A stretch of 64,000 nt of DNA from Boudabousia marimammalium (GTDB taxonomy: Bacteria; Actinomycetota; Actinomycetes; Actinomycetales; Actinomycetaceae): NCBI RefSeq assembly GCF_001936115.1, contig NZ_MPDM01000005.1, positions 62,001 to 126,000 on the forward strand, written 5' to 3'. Below, piece by piece: positions 7,663 through 14,821 of the stretch (position 1 is its first letter; each line of letters begins with the position of its first letter). The translations under genes were made by a program, and so were the position numbers. The notes below the pieces were generated by a model. The model was not told the DNA's origin and did not search any database. It saw only the letters and a list, made by a program, of their open reading frames with translations.

Positions 7663-8382
7663 TCAGGAAAATCCGTCCCATCCCTCTTCTGCCAAAGTCT
7701 CAGCAGTTGCTCGTTCGTGTAACGAGCCGCCGAAAGCAAATGTGGAATCTACATTAATCTCAAGGCTAGAAGTGGCTCTCCATCCGAGCTGCCTAAAATT
7801 ACCCAATGTGTACTTATTGTGAATCTTAATGAGATTATCTGAAATGTAGCCGGTAGCTATCCTATAGGCTCGGAAATAGCTGTCTCCACTATATAGGCGA
7901 GTATCTTTGTCGTGTACAGAAAAAGATATGGAACAGTTTAATGTTGTATCTGCAGAAGGAACGATTACCTCTTTTTCGACTGTAGTTCGTTCAATCCTTG
8001 ATTCTAAGAGCTTGGCCGGATGCCCTAGCTCTAGCCATCGTTTCAAAGCGGGAAGTGGCTCGGTGAACTTTTCAGCGATAGACAAATCTGGCCACCACAC
8101 TAAGAATGTACTAAGTGCCTTGGTTTTATGAGGACCCCTTACGCCAGGAGTCTCATACACAAATTCATTCAGATCATCAACAAAGCGGACTCGAGGATTA
8201 GGAGTAACGTCACGATACCCCCAATCAACATATTTTGTGGTGCGAACTATGAAATGTGGACCCGCAATCTTAAAAGCATGAGCAATACCGTCATAGATAA
8301 TTATCCTATTCCCTAGTCTCACAACCGGATCTATAACGAAAGTAATTTTAGGGAGATTATGTTCCTCCAGAGTAATCTCCAT
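7663..8382 (-). CDS. Protein of unknown function, cargo of the element
   Basis: I do not recognise this 239-aa protein. It is predicted soluble, with alternating hydrophobic residues suggesting mostly beta structure, many aromatic residues (FLVWWPDL, VDWGYRDV) and no signal peptide or membrane segment. It starts 11 bp after the stop of the membrane protein gene upstream on the same strand and so forms a two-gene unit with it. The pair sits where such elements carry accessory or defence genes, but nothing in the sequence gives a function. Confidence 0.6.
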   Translation of the reverse strand: MEITLEEHNLPKITFVIDPVVRLGNRIIIYDGIAHAFKIAGPHFIVRTTKYVDWGYRDVTPNPRVRFVDDLNEFVYETPGVRGPHKTKALSTFLVWWPDLSIAEKFTEPLPALKRWLELGHPAKLLESRIERTTVEKEVIVPSADTTLNCSISFSVHDKDTRLYSGDSYFRAYRIATGYISDNLIKIHNKYTLGNFRQLGWRATSSLEINVDSTFAFGGSLHERATAETLAEEGWDGFS

Positions 8383-8393
8383 AAACAGCTTCC

Positions 8394-9386
8394 TTAGTTA
8401 ATCGTGACAGAACCACTATATGATAACCCATTACTGGCCTGGGCTCGCCAACTCTGCCGGCCAGACGGCAGACCGGTAAACGACACTGTAACAGTTTTCC
8501 CCCCAGAACCCGAGACAATCTGCGACTGTCCTCCAATCGAGACTGCCACAGACGATGACCCGCCACGAAAAGTCACCGCAAACTTTGCCCCTCCAGATCC
8601 ATTCGTAGACACTCTAGTGCTAAAGCCCGCATTGCCACTCGAAGATGGTGGAGCGGGTTTTGGCCGAGGAGCCGGCTTAGTTTGCGGCTGCGACTTAGGA
8701 ACAGGTTTTGGCCGAGGAGCCGACCCAGGTTGAGGTTTAGGTGCAGGATTGGCAGCCGTTTTGCGTTCAGCTTCAACCTGAGCCGCCTGAGCTTGTATCT
8801 AAGCTTGCTTTCGTGCAGCTTGCTCTCGCTCCTTTTTCAACGCAGCTTCTGCCGCCTCAGCCCGAGCCACTAGGGCACGTTCATTTCCCGCCCTTTGCTT
8901 CTGCCTAAAAACAGTCTCTCCAGGCAAGTATGGGCTAACGCGAAAATCTTCAACTGTTGGACTCGCGGAATGACTGCTCCACCAGTTGAGCCTCGGTACG
9001 TCATCCATAAAAAACAACGCTCCACCAGCTGCACCGATAACAACAGCCACCGCAGCAGCGCTCACAACCATACTCTTATGGCTTTTATCCGCTGTAGTGG
9101 ACTTTGCGTATGTAGTTCCTGGTACCGGCTCGGCGGGGGCCTCTACAGTCATTAATGAGTGAGTGCTGCCATCTGGTTCAATAACCATTTGGGATGCACT
9201 GCCATCACTGTCAATAATGGTTACTTCTAAAGCCCGATGAAAATAATCAACCTGCACGCGCCCAGCATCCAGTACAGCCTCGGGCGTAATCTCGCCCGAG
9301 ATAGTTGCACGCCGCTCCGAAGCAGCGTACACACGAACCTCGTTCGAATCCACAAAGATACGAATCGGTGGCCAATAATTCTCCAT
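8394..9386 (-). pseudogene. Single-pass membrane protein interrupted by an in-frame amber codon
   Basis: The frame from ATG 9386 reads 195 codons, meets TAG at 8801-8799 and continues open in the same frame to a stop at 8394, giving 330 codons. Across the stop the sequence keeps its character: REQAARKQA, amber, then IQAQAAQVEAERK, a continuous Ala/Gln/Glu/Lys coiled coil. One C-to-T change of a CAG codon would explain it. Order: cytosolic domain (1-95), one membrane segment (SMVVSAAAVAVVIGAAGGALFF), coiled coil, Pro/Lys linker (PRPKPVPKSQPQ), C-terminal Gly/Ser-rich beta domain of about 70 residues. Either a recent pseudogene or a read-through product. The function is unknown. Confidence 0.72.
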
Positions 9387-9505
9387 ACAAACAGGTGGAA
9401 AGTGCGCACAAATCAAGAAAGCTGAAGCTTTTGGGGAAAGAGAAAACGAAGTATAGTCACAAACAAGTTGCAGCACATTGCTTAACCCCAGCAACCCCAG
9501 CAATG

Positions 9506-9527
9506 CCGTAAACGCAGGTGTTTACGG
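9506..9527. promoter_or_regulatory. Palindromic operator candidate upstream of ssb
   Basis: CCGTAAAC-GCAGGT-GTTTACGG is a perfect 8-bp inverted repeat 28 bp before the ssb GTG, in the divergent region with the membrane-protein gene. AACCCCAGC is tandemly duplicated just upstream (9484-9501). Confidence 0.5.
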
Positions 9528-9554
9528 TGTACCAACTATTGAAAGGATCTAATC

Positions 9555-10058
9555 GTGACAGCAACACAAATCAACCTCAACGGGCGTTTGACAAAAGACC
9601 CAAAGGTAGACACCACAGGGAAGTACCCAGTCGTTTACTTCACCCTCGCAGTAGCACCCCGGTACTACGACGAGAAAGCAGGGGAGTGGAAAGAAAAACA
9701 AGCACAGTTCTACCTCTGCGCAGATAGGCGTAAAGGCAACGCTGCCACAGCGCGGCTACTGCGTAAAGGGATGCCCATCAAGATCGAGGGGCAAACAAGC
9801 CAAGCAGTAAAACAAGACGCCAATGGCAACGATGTACGCGAAGTAATCATCAACATCAACGAAATCGACATTGACCTACGCAATATCGAATACTTAATGC
9901 CCCAACTCCAAGAAGCGCTAGAACAAGAACAAATAAGCACTGTAGCCCAAGAAACGCCACCTGAGCCAATCTCGGCCGAGCAGGAACTATACGCACGACC
10001 TCCACTACCAACCGACTGGCCAGACCCTGCACAGCCAGGGCAATCGCATATGCTCTAG
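9555..10058 (+). CDS. ssb: Element-encoded single-stranded DNA-binding protein
   Basis: A 167-aa OB-fold SSB. INLNGRLTKDPKV, VVYFTLAVAPRYY, an FYLCADRRKGNAATARLLRKGMPIKIEGQ stretch and the I.I.EI.IDLRNI strand match SSB. The C-terminus is acidic and Pro-rich but ends PGQSHML, not the usual DDDIPF-type tip, so it may not recruit the host partners of chromosomal SSB. GTG start with GAAAGGA 7 bases upstream. An SSB on a small element supports autonomous or induced replication. Confidence 0.88.
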   Translation: MTATQINLNGRLTKDPKVDTTGKYPVVYFTLAVAPRYYDEKAGEWKEKQAQFYLCADRRKGNAATARLLRKGMPIKIEGQTSQAVKQDANGNDVREVIININEIDIDLRNIEYLMPQLQEALEQEQISTVAQETPPEPISAEQELYARPPLPTDWPDPAQPGQSHML

Positions 10059-10062
10059 GAAA

Positions 10063-10104
10063 AAAGAATATGCCCTGGCTCTTGACAGTCGGGGCGTATT
10101 CTTT
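10063..10104 (+). terminator. Terminator after ssb
   Basis: A 13-bp stem with one G-T pair (AAAGAATATGCCC / GGGCGTATTCTTT) begins 4 bp after the ssb stop. Confidence 0.6.
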
Positions 10105-10178
10105 GAGCAATATAGAAGGCCCAAAGCTGCTAGAAAGCTGATCCCCCACCTGAGAGCGAAATACACTAAGCAAATAAG

Positions 10179-10289
10179 TTGATTGCTTAGTCTAACTAGT
10201 GCTATAGTTAAACCAATGGAGAGTGAGTAACCAACCTCGCTATAACCAGAAAAAGTCTGCGGGACATATGCGCCTGTAGGCTTTTTCAC
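10179..10289 (+). ncRNA. Candidate small RNA with its own promoter and terminator
   Basis: TTGATT (10179-10184), an 18-bp spacer and TATAGT (10203-10208) form a good promoter. About 40 bp later a 15-bp hairpin with G-T pairs (10249-10263 with 10273-10287, ending CTTTTTC) gives a terminator. Between them is no gene, only a four-codon ATG frame at 10216. The predicted transcript is about 75 nt. The promoter overlaps two inverted repeats (ACTAAGCAA/TTGCTTAGT and TAACTA/TAGTTA), so it is probably regulated. The hairpin also terminates the convergent abi gene, whose stop is at 10290. Confidence 0.5.
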
Positions 10290-11042
10290 TTATAAAGACG
10301 GTTTCCTTGAAAGAACCTCGCCAACACGACTAACCGACGATACCCATACTTTTAAGTCGGGATCAATGGACTCAAGCAAAGCAAAAGCGGTTTGCATATT
10401 TCTTTCAATATTAGTATTAAACAAATGCTCCATGTGAGAGACGCGATTGCGTAGCAGGTGCAACTCATTTACTCGCCCGAAAGTAATGGCCCCTCTAGTG
10501 CTAGTATCGCCTGGGAAAGCAAAGCAGAAACATTCGTCCCAAAGTTGTTCACGGACTTGGTTGCGTCTAACTGAGCTTTGACTGCGAGCTTGCGAGCTGG
10601 CAATAGGCAACAAATGCTCCCAAGACCCGAACATGGTTTGAGCTAAAACATCGTCGTGCCCCACCGAGCGGCCTCTTAGACTCGCAACCGCTCTCCTATA
10701 GGCACGTTCACGATCATTAGTAACTATCACATCAAGAATGCCCTGTCTCCCGCCCCTTACAATATGACGTCGAGGGTTTACAGGGTCGCGGGGAACCAAG
10801 TCAAGTAGCCAATCTTCGGTGCCCGTGTCTTTATACCATTTACGAAGCTCTCGATCCATAGCGTTGCGCAACATTACCTCAGTGATACCCAAAACAGACT
10901 GGACAGCTGAAGTAAGCTCTGCATGCCAAACATATAATGCTAGAGCTTTTTTCTTATTCCCATTACACATATCCAAATAAGACTGCATCCTAGCTGGGTG
11001 CAGGTACTTTAACACGACGTCTCTAACAGAATCTTTTGACAT
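10290..11042 (-). CDS. Abi_2/AbiF-type HEPN protein (abortive infection)
   Basis: A 250-aa protein resembling the Abi_2 (AbiD/AbiF) family of phage-defence proteins. The family features are LGITEVMLRNAMDREL near residue 51, LAQTMFGSWEHLL near 133 (the family's FG.W element) and HLLRNRVSHMEHLF near 195. R198 and H203 give the R-x4-H motif of HEPN ribonucleases. The family causes abortive infection, and AbiF relatives have been described with a noncoding RNA partner and proposed as ancestors of Cas13. Candidate RNAs lie on both sides (10179-10289 and 11129-11188). It is the right-end cargo gene of the element, next to attR. RNase activity here is inferred. Confidence 0.78.
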   Translation of the reverse strand: MSKDSVRDVVLKYLHPARMQSYLDMCNGNKKKALALYVWHAELTSAVQSVLGITEVMLRNAMDRELRKWYKDTGTEDWLLDLVPRDPVNPRRHIVRGGRQGILDVIVTNDRERAYRRAVASLRGRSVGHDDVLAQTMFGSWEHLLPIASSQARSQSSVRRNQVREQLWDECFCFAFPGDTSTRGAITFGRVNELHLLRNRVSHMEHLFNTNIERNMQTAFALLESIDPDLKVWVSSVSRVGEVLSRKPSL

Positions 11043-11128
11043 GCGTGTAGTATCTCACAACAGAAAAGCTAAAAGCAATTAAAGTCACGGTAAACAACAA
11101 ATCATTAAAATGATTAGGCAATATAAGT

Positions 11129-11188
11129 CGTAGCATTTGTGGCGACAGCTTAGCGCGATAAGAGTTGTCCCTCGCCACAAATCCTACG
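11129..11188. ncRNA. Long stem-loop next to abi and attR, candidate structured RNA
   Basis: A 17-bp stem with one C-C mismatch pairs 11129-11145 with 11172-11188 (CGTAG..ATTTGTGGCGA with TCGCCACAAAT..CTACG). The 26-base apical part can add a GACA/TGTC helix. It lies 86 bp upstream of the abi start and 20 bp from attR. The strand is not determined. It could be an RNA partner of the Abi protein, a terminator for transcripts crossing att in the circular form, or a recombination-site structure. Confidence 0.5.
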
Positions 11189-11207
11189 AAAATAGGTGGG
11201 TTGAGTT

Positions 11208-11244
11208 TGAATAGGTCGCGGGTTCGATTCCCGCAGTTGGCTCC
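11208..11244 (+). repeat. attR core, second copy of the 37-bp tRNA-Thr repeat
   Basis: Identical to 4588-4624 and followed by the displaced chromosomal tRNA end (G at 11245 where the left copy has A). It is only the 3' half of a tRNA and cannot fold into one. Confidence 0.93.
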
Positions 11245-11249
11245 GGTTA

Positions 11250-11276
11250 CCCCGCTGCTTCATTGAAATGGCGGGG
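11250..11276 (+). terminator. Original terminator of the tRNA-Thr gene
   Basis: CCCCGC and GCGGGG flank a 14-base loop and are followed by TTTATTGG. It sits just after attR, where the ancestral tRNA terminator would be. Confidence 0.6.
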
Positions 11277-11371
11277 TTTATTGGTTCTGGTGCTTTTGTG
11301 TCGACCTCAGTGTGCGGGACTCCCGCTGTCCCACCTGTGCTTGAAACCAAGAAATAAACAGGTGGCGCTCT

Positions 11372-11531
11372 CGGCCCGCAGTTCAAAGAAGCTAAATCGC
11401 GGGGTGGAACGCCACCTCTGTTGGATTCTATATGTGTTTTTCGCCCAAAGCAATGCCAAGAGTTAGATTATAGGGTTCAGATTAAAAGAAGAAATCCCCC
11501 GGCCAGCAGTTCAAAGAAGCTAAATCGCGGG
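11372..11531. repeat. Two copies of a 32-bp repeat in an intergenic region
   Basis: CGGCC[C/A] followed by 26 identical bases (GCAGTTCAAAGAAGC...TCGCGGG) occurs at 11372-11403 and 11500-11531, 128 bp apart. The first copy is nested in an outer inverted repeat AGGTGGCG / CGCCACCT and has CCCGC/GCGGG at its ends, so it can fold. Apart from the tRNA terminator and these repeats, the 11245-11571 stretch holds no gene I can support. Confidence 0.7.
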
Positions 11532-11571
11532 ACAAGGGGTTGTCTTCACAGTTACTATAGCAAGGAGTTTC

Positions 11572-11664
11572 GTGTTTCGTCAAATAGTTAAATCGACGGC
11601 AAACTCAATAGCAATAGTAAGCATTGTTGGAGGTGTCTGGTTTGTCCATCCGGTCATGGTTTAA
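11572..11664 (+). CDS. Possible 30-residue hydrophobic peptide
   Basis: GTG at 11572 follows AAGGAG by 4 bases. The frame encodes 30 residues: a basic start (FRQIVKST), a hydrophobic stretch (SIAIVSIVGGVWFV) and a short tail. The size and membrane segment resemble small membrane peptides. Its end overlaps the start of the next gene, whose ribosome-binding site lies inside it, so it may instead be a leader for translational coupling. The evidence is a start signal and composition only. Confidence 0.3.
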   Translation: MFRQIVKSTANSIAIVSIVGGVWFVHPVMV

Positions 11665-12463
11665 GACACAGACTACGGGCCCGTTTCGGGGGAACTTAGC
11701 TGTTCGGTTGTCGGGTCGACTGGTTGCGAATCAGGGCTTGAAAAATGCTTTGGATCAAGGCTTGTTTGATCCAGAGTATGCGCTCGATATGTTCTCTGCG
11801 CTTAGTGGCATAAGCAATGGGGCAAGTCTTGGCAATCCGGTCAATGGAGTCGAAATTCATGACGCCTATTATGTTTTTCAGCCCAGTATGCTTGATAAAG
11901 GGTCTGTTATGCCGGGCATCTTCATTGACTTTAGCGTTATTGATTCTGAGCATACTGGCCCCTTGGGGATTGGCCAAATAGTCTGTGCAGCCTCGGCTGC
12001 TATGGAAAGGCTGGGGACTTGGGAGTTGTCCTCTGTAGATTTTTTGATTCCTCAGCAAATGAAACCCCGAACGGAACTTTATCTTAGTTACCATATGGGT
12101 CATTTATGGGATGATCTATCTCGCGCTAGCGGTGAAGAATATGCAATAGATTTGCAGGTTAGATCGGGTATTGCAGGCAACCCTGAGTTTAGGAACAATC
12201 TGCATGCGCTGCTTGCGCAGGAACCGGATGTGATCAAGGTTGAGCAATCCGCTACCCCTAGCGGCAGCATCATCAATCAGCGAATCCACGATAAAGATTA
12301 CATGGATGTCTACAAGTCTAAGATGGCGGTGACGGACAATCTAACATTTAAGCTGCCTAGCTGTAAGGCAGCAGACCTTGGGCTCTTAGCAGAGATTGTT
12401 TTTCATTGCTACCAAAAGGGCTCCCAAGATGACTCTCTACTTTCCTTTACGATATCGAAATAG
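11642..12463 (+). CDS. Protein of unknown function
   Basis: I do not recognise this 273-aa protein. TTG at 11642 is chosen because GGAGG ends 8 bases upstream; the frame is open to a TTG at 11624. It has no signal peptide or clear membrane segment. Visible features are a Gly-containing stretch ALSGISNGASLGNPVNG, FIDFSVIDSEHTGPLGIGQ and a conserved-looking FLIPQQMKPRTELYLSYHMG. It stands just right of the integrated element and ends at a strong bidirectional terminator. It could be cargo of an older insertion. Confidence 0.6.
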   Translation: MSIRSWFKTQTTGPFRGNLAVRLSGRLVANQGLKNALDQGLFDPEYALDMFSALSGISNGASLGNPVNGVEIHDAYYVFQPSMLDKGSVMPGIFIDFSVIDSEHTGPLGIGQIVCAASAAMERLGTWELSSVDFLIPQQMKPRTELYLSYHMGHLWDDLSRASGEEYAIDLQVRSGIAGNPEFRNNLHALLAQEPDVIKVEQSATPSGSIINQRIHDKDYMDVYKSKMAVTDNLTFKLPSCKAADLGLLAEIVFHCYQKGSQDDSLLSFTISK

Positions 12464-12515
12464 GAAACAGCTTATTCTTGCGGAGGGTGAACTCCATGCA
12501 AGGATAAGCTGTTTC
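12464..12515. terminator. Bidirectional terminator
   Basis: An 18-bp stem with one G-T pair (GAAACAGCTTATTCTTGC with its complement at 12498-12515) lies between convergent stops at 12463 and 12532. Confidence 0.75.
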
Positions 12516-12531
12516 ATGCTTGCTAGGGTAG

Positions 12532-12897
12532 TCAGCTAGCGCGTGATTGCAACGGCAAACTGGCAGCTAGCGCAACTATGATACCCGCGATGACTGCGAT
12601 TCCTCCCGCCAGATTGATTGTGGTCAAAGACTGCGGAATCAGGAAAGAAATCAGTCCCGCGAAACTAAGGATTGTGCCCACTCCGTAGATTGCTTTACGT
12701 GCTTTGCTGAAGCCACCACGCAGCATGTAAACCAGCCCGGCGATTAGAGCGATGGACAGTAACACAATAAACACTGTTTTCATGGGCACTCCCGGCAACG
12801 CCGGTGCGGCATTGTCCAGTAGGAACATGACAGCCAGGACGCCCACAAACGCCAACTGGCTGATGAAAGGTACTCGACTATTGGTCTTGGAATCCAT
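12532..12897 (-). CDS. Small four-helix membrane protein, unknown
   Basis: A 121-aa protein with four predicted membrane helices (QLAFVGVLAVMFLL, VFIVLLSIALIAGLVYML, AIYGVGTILSFAGLISFLI, GGIAVIAGIIVALAASL). A short basic loop (RGGFSKARKA) follows the second helix. The ATG at 12897 has a GGAGGG-like sequence upstream (minus strand, 12908-12913). It is similar in size and composition to the membrane protein at 13099, on the other strand across a 200-bp gap. No family recognised. Confidence 0.6.
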   Translation of the reverse strand: MDSKTNSRVPFISQLAFVGVLAVMFLLDNAAPALPGVPMKTVFIVLLSIALIAGLVYMLRGGFSKARKAIYGVGTILSFAGLISFLIPQSLTTINLAGGIAVIAGIIVALAASLPLQSRAS

Positions 12898-13098
12898 GAG
12901 AATTTTCCCTCCAGTGGGAGCCAGTAGAACTTAGGAAAAGAATAGCACCATGTGGAGGAAGCGAAAATGGGTTTGCTGAGTCTTCGCATTAAATTCATTC
13001 CAAGGTATGAGAGGTGCCCCCTGTCGCTATGCTAACGTTGCTTTAACTCGGTAAAAAAGTTCTCTAAATCACGTTTGCTGCTGGGAATGAGGTGCAGG

Positions 13099-13476
13099 AT
13101 GAAAAATCAGTCAGCCATAATCTGGTATCTGATGTTTTGGCCGTTGGCGGCTGTGTTGCTGTGGGAGGTTTTACCTCTCGGCTTTGTTTTTGCCGCCCTT
13201 ACGGCAGTAGCGGCCGCGGTGCTGCTGATTAGAGACAAGGCCATGACCGGCTCACATAAAGCCATAGTTTTGGTCTGTTGGGCACTTTCTGTTGCCGCTG
13301 TTGTTTTATTCTTCCGTGGCTTCGGCATCGGACTAGATCTTGCCGACGCGGGTCTGCCCCAGCCCTGGTGGATGAGCGGGATTTGGGCTCTGCCCCTGCT
13401 GGCCGTCGCTGCTTTCGGGGCGGGCGGCTTCTTGATTTACCGGCTCCGTCCCACTCCAGCTATCGCCTCCAAGTGA
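13099..13476 (+). CDS. Small membrane protein, unknown
   Basis: A 125-aa protein with four hydrophobic helices (LMFWPLAAVLLWEVLPLGFVFA, AVAAAVLLI, IVLVCWALSVAAVVLFF, IWALPLLAVAAFGAGGFLIY). The ATG at 13099 follows a GAGGTGCAGG element; a longer frame opens at 13075. No cysteine pair, motif or neighbour suggests a function. Confidence 0.55.
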   Translation: MKNQSAIIWYLMFWPLAAVLLWEVLPLGFVFAALTAVAAAVLLIRDKAMTGSHKAIVLVCWALSVAAVVLFFRGFGIGLDLADAGLPQPWWMSGIWALPLLAVAAFGAGGFLIYRLRPTPAIASK

Positions 13477-13770
13477 GCTGGAAAACCGCTCTGCCTTCTT
13501 ACGCTGTAGTTGATTGCGTCCCCTCGGTTGGAAATAATAATCATTACATTTACATGGGTATCCCAATTCCATTTCTTAGGTGGATTCTCCCACTCGTTGA
13601 GAAGTAGCACAAGGGTTGCTTCAGCAGGAAGTGCCACCCTTTCTGTAAGAGAAACAAGTCTTTTTCATCAAAGCCGATTCGAGTGAGCGCATCAATGTGT
13701 TGCAAAGTGCTGTTTTTTGGTTGATTTTGCGACTCACTGGCACAGTTTGCGACACAGCATATTAGGGAAA

Positions 13771-13833
13771 CGCTGATTAGCTGAAATGGGCCTAACTGAA
13801 ATGGACCCAATCCTAACTGAAATGGACCCAATG
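13771..13833. repeat. 21-bp tandem repeat in a gene-free stretch
   Basis: CTAACTGAAATGGACCCAAT occurs twice in tandem (13792 and 13813) with a degenerate copy (TAGCTGAAATGGGC) just before. The surrounding 13477-13926 has no gene I can support. The repeats lie about 95 bp before the TM2 gene. Confidence 0.7.
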
Positions 13834-13926
13834 TAGAGCACGAAACTTGTTGTAAAATCAAGGTGTTAACCTCTCCTTCTTGGCGCTGAGAGGGTAGCTT
13901 GATGAGCATCCAACAGGAGTTACAAT

Positions 13927-14226
13927 ATGACGAACCCTAACGGTTACCAGCAAAACTATTACTACATCCAGCCGCAGCAGCCGCTGGTCAACCCTAAATC
14001 CCGTGTTGCCGCTGGCCTATTTGGGATTCTGTTAGGCACTTTTGGTATCCACAACTTTTATCTGGGACGAATCGGTTTGGGCCTGGTGCAACTCCTACTG
14101 ACCGTTCTGTCATTCGGTTTGCTTTCGCCAGTCACCTATATTTGGGGGCTGATCGAGGGCATCCTCTATTTGGCTTCAACGCAGCCGCGCTGGTCCACTG
14201 ACTCGCGTGGCATTCCTTTGATTTAG
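13927..14226 (+). CDS. TM2 domain protein
   Basis: A 99-aa protein with a Tyr/Gln/Pro-rich N-terminal tail and a TM2 domain: KSRVAAGLFGILLGTFGIHNFYLGR, then GLVQLLLTV and WGLIEGILYL. The TM2 domain is two membrane helices with a conserved short turn. Its role in bacteria is not settled. ATG start preceded by AGGAG. Monocistronic. Confidence 0.85.
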   Translation: MTNPNGYQQNYYYIQPQQPLVNPKSRVAAGLFGILLGTFGIHNFYLGRIGLGLVQLLLTVLSFGLLSPVTYIWGLIEGILYLASTQPRWSTDSRGIPLI

Positions 14227-14404
14227 GCGATTTCGTGCATCTATGACACAGCTAGCCTAAGTGCACTGATTAGTGATTACCTCAACTAACTAAGCAGTGC
14301 TGTAGTCCGGATATACCCACTTCAGATATGGGTCAAGCCACCCCAGAATTGCTACTTCCAGGACCAAAGGGTTACGCTACTTCAGAGTGACAAACCACTG
14401 TCCA

Positions 14405-14449
14405 CATAAAAATACGCACATCAGAGAATCGGGTCAATCTGATGTGCGT
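14405..14449 (-). terminator. Terminator of tRNA-Arg
   Basis: A perfect 12-bp hairpin (ACGCACATCAGA with TCTGATGTGCGT) is followed on the minus strand by ATTTTTATG, just beyond the tRNA 3' end. Confidence 0.8.
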
Positions 14450-14453
14450 GGAG

Positions 14454-14526
14454 CGCGCTCGAAGGGACTCGAACCCCCAACCTTCTGATCCGTAGTCAGA
14501 TGCTCTATCCATTGAGCTACGAGCGC
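14454..14526 (-). tRNA. tRNA-Arg (anticodon ACG)
   Basis: On the minus strand the acceptor GCGCTCG pairs with CGAGCGC. The anticodon loop is CTACGGA and the T-loop is TTCGAGT. Anticodon ACG (read as ICG) serves CGU/CGC/CGA. No CCA is encoded (CTC follows the discriminator), in contrast to the tRNA-Thr gene completed by the element. The gene-free stretch 14527-14821 upstream shows nothing I can name. Confidence 0.95.
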
Positions 14527-14821
14527 TTTATTGAGTTTTACCAACGAAGAAAAACTATACGCGGTTACTGGGTTTTACGCAAATTTGCGCAGGTAATGTT
14601 CACCACATGTCGCGGGTAGAATCGGCCCCCGTCCCTTGTGTAAACAGCTCAGGGGGCAGATACGCAGTTGTGCCGGGAGCAAAGCACAGCTAAAGCAGTG
14701 AGCAGAGTATTCTCCACAATATGGATCTTGTATTTCCCTGCACTCCCGGGACCAATAGGGTAGCAGATAGTGCATGCGCCCGCACTGGGTCGCGCATACC
14801 GTTGATGAAAAGGCTGGCGAC

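Larger units (their letters stand above)
4588..11244. mobile_element. Integrative element in tRNA-Thr, replication-proficient type, no integrase seen
   Basis: The interval is bounded by the 37-bp direct repeat and contains a repressor, an excisionase-like protein, an iteron-bearing replication initiator, a second winged-helix protein, two proteins of unknown function, SSB and an Abi_2/AbiF-type protein. Coding sequence is visibly more AT-rich than the flanking chromosome. No tyrosine or serine recombinase and no FtsK/Tra-like DNA pump are present, so it is not a complete actinomycete integrative conjugative element. It is either a decayed element or a satellite that uses an integrase and a transfer or packaging machinery supplied in trans. 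Confidence 0.85.

Noticed and set aside
8404-8733. 109-aa plus-strand frame over the amber-interrupted gene
   Set aside because: It mirrors the Pro/Lys linker and Gly-rich domain of the minus-strand frame and has no start signal.
11208-11244. A second tRNA-Thr gene
   Set aside because: Only the 3' half is present; no acceptor 5' strand, D-arm or anticodon can be formed.
11372-11531. Minimal CRISPR from two 32-bp repeats
   Set aside because: Only two copies with a 96-bp interval and no cas genes.
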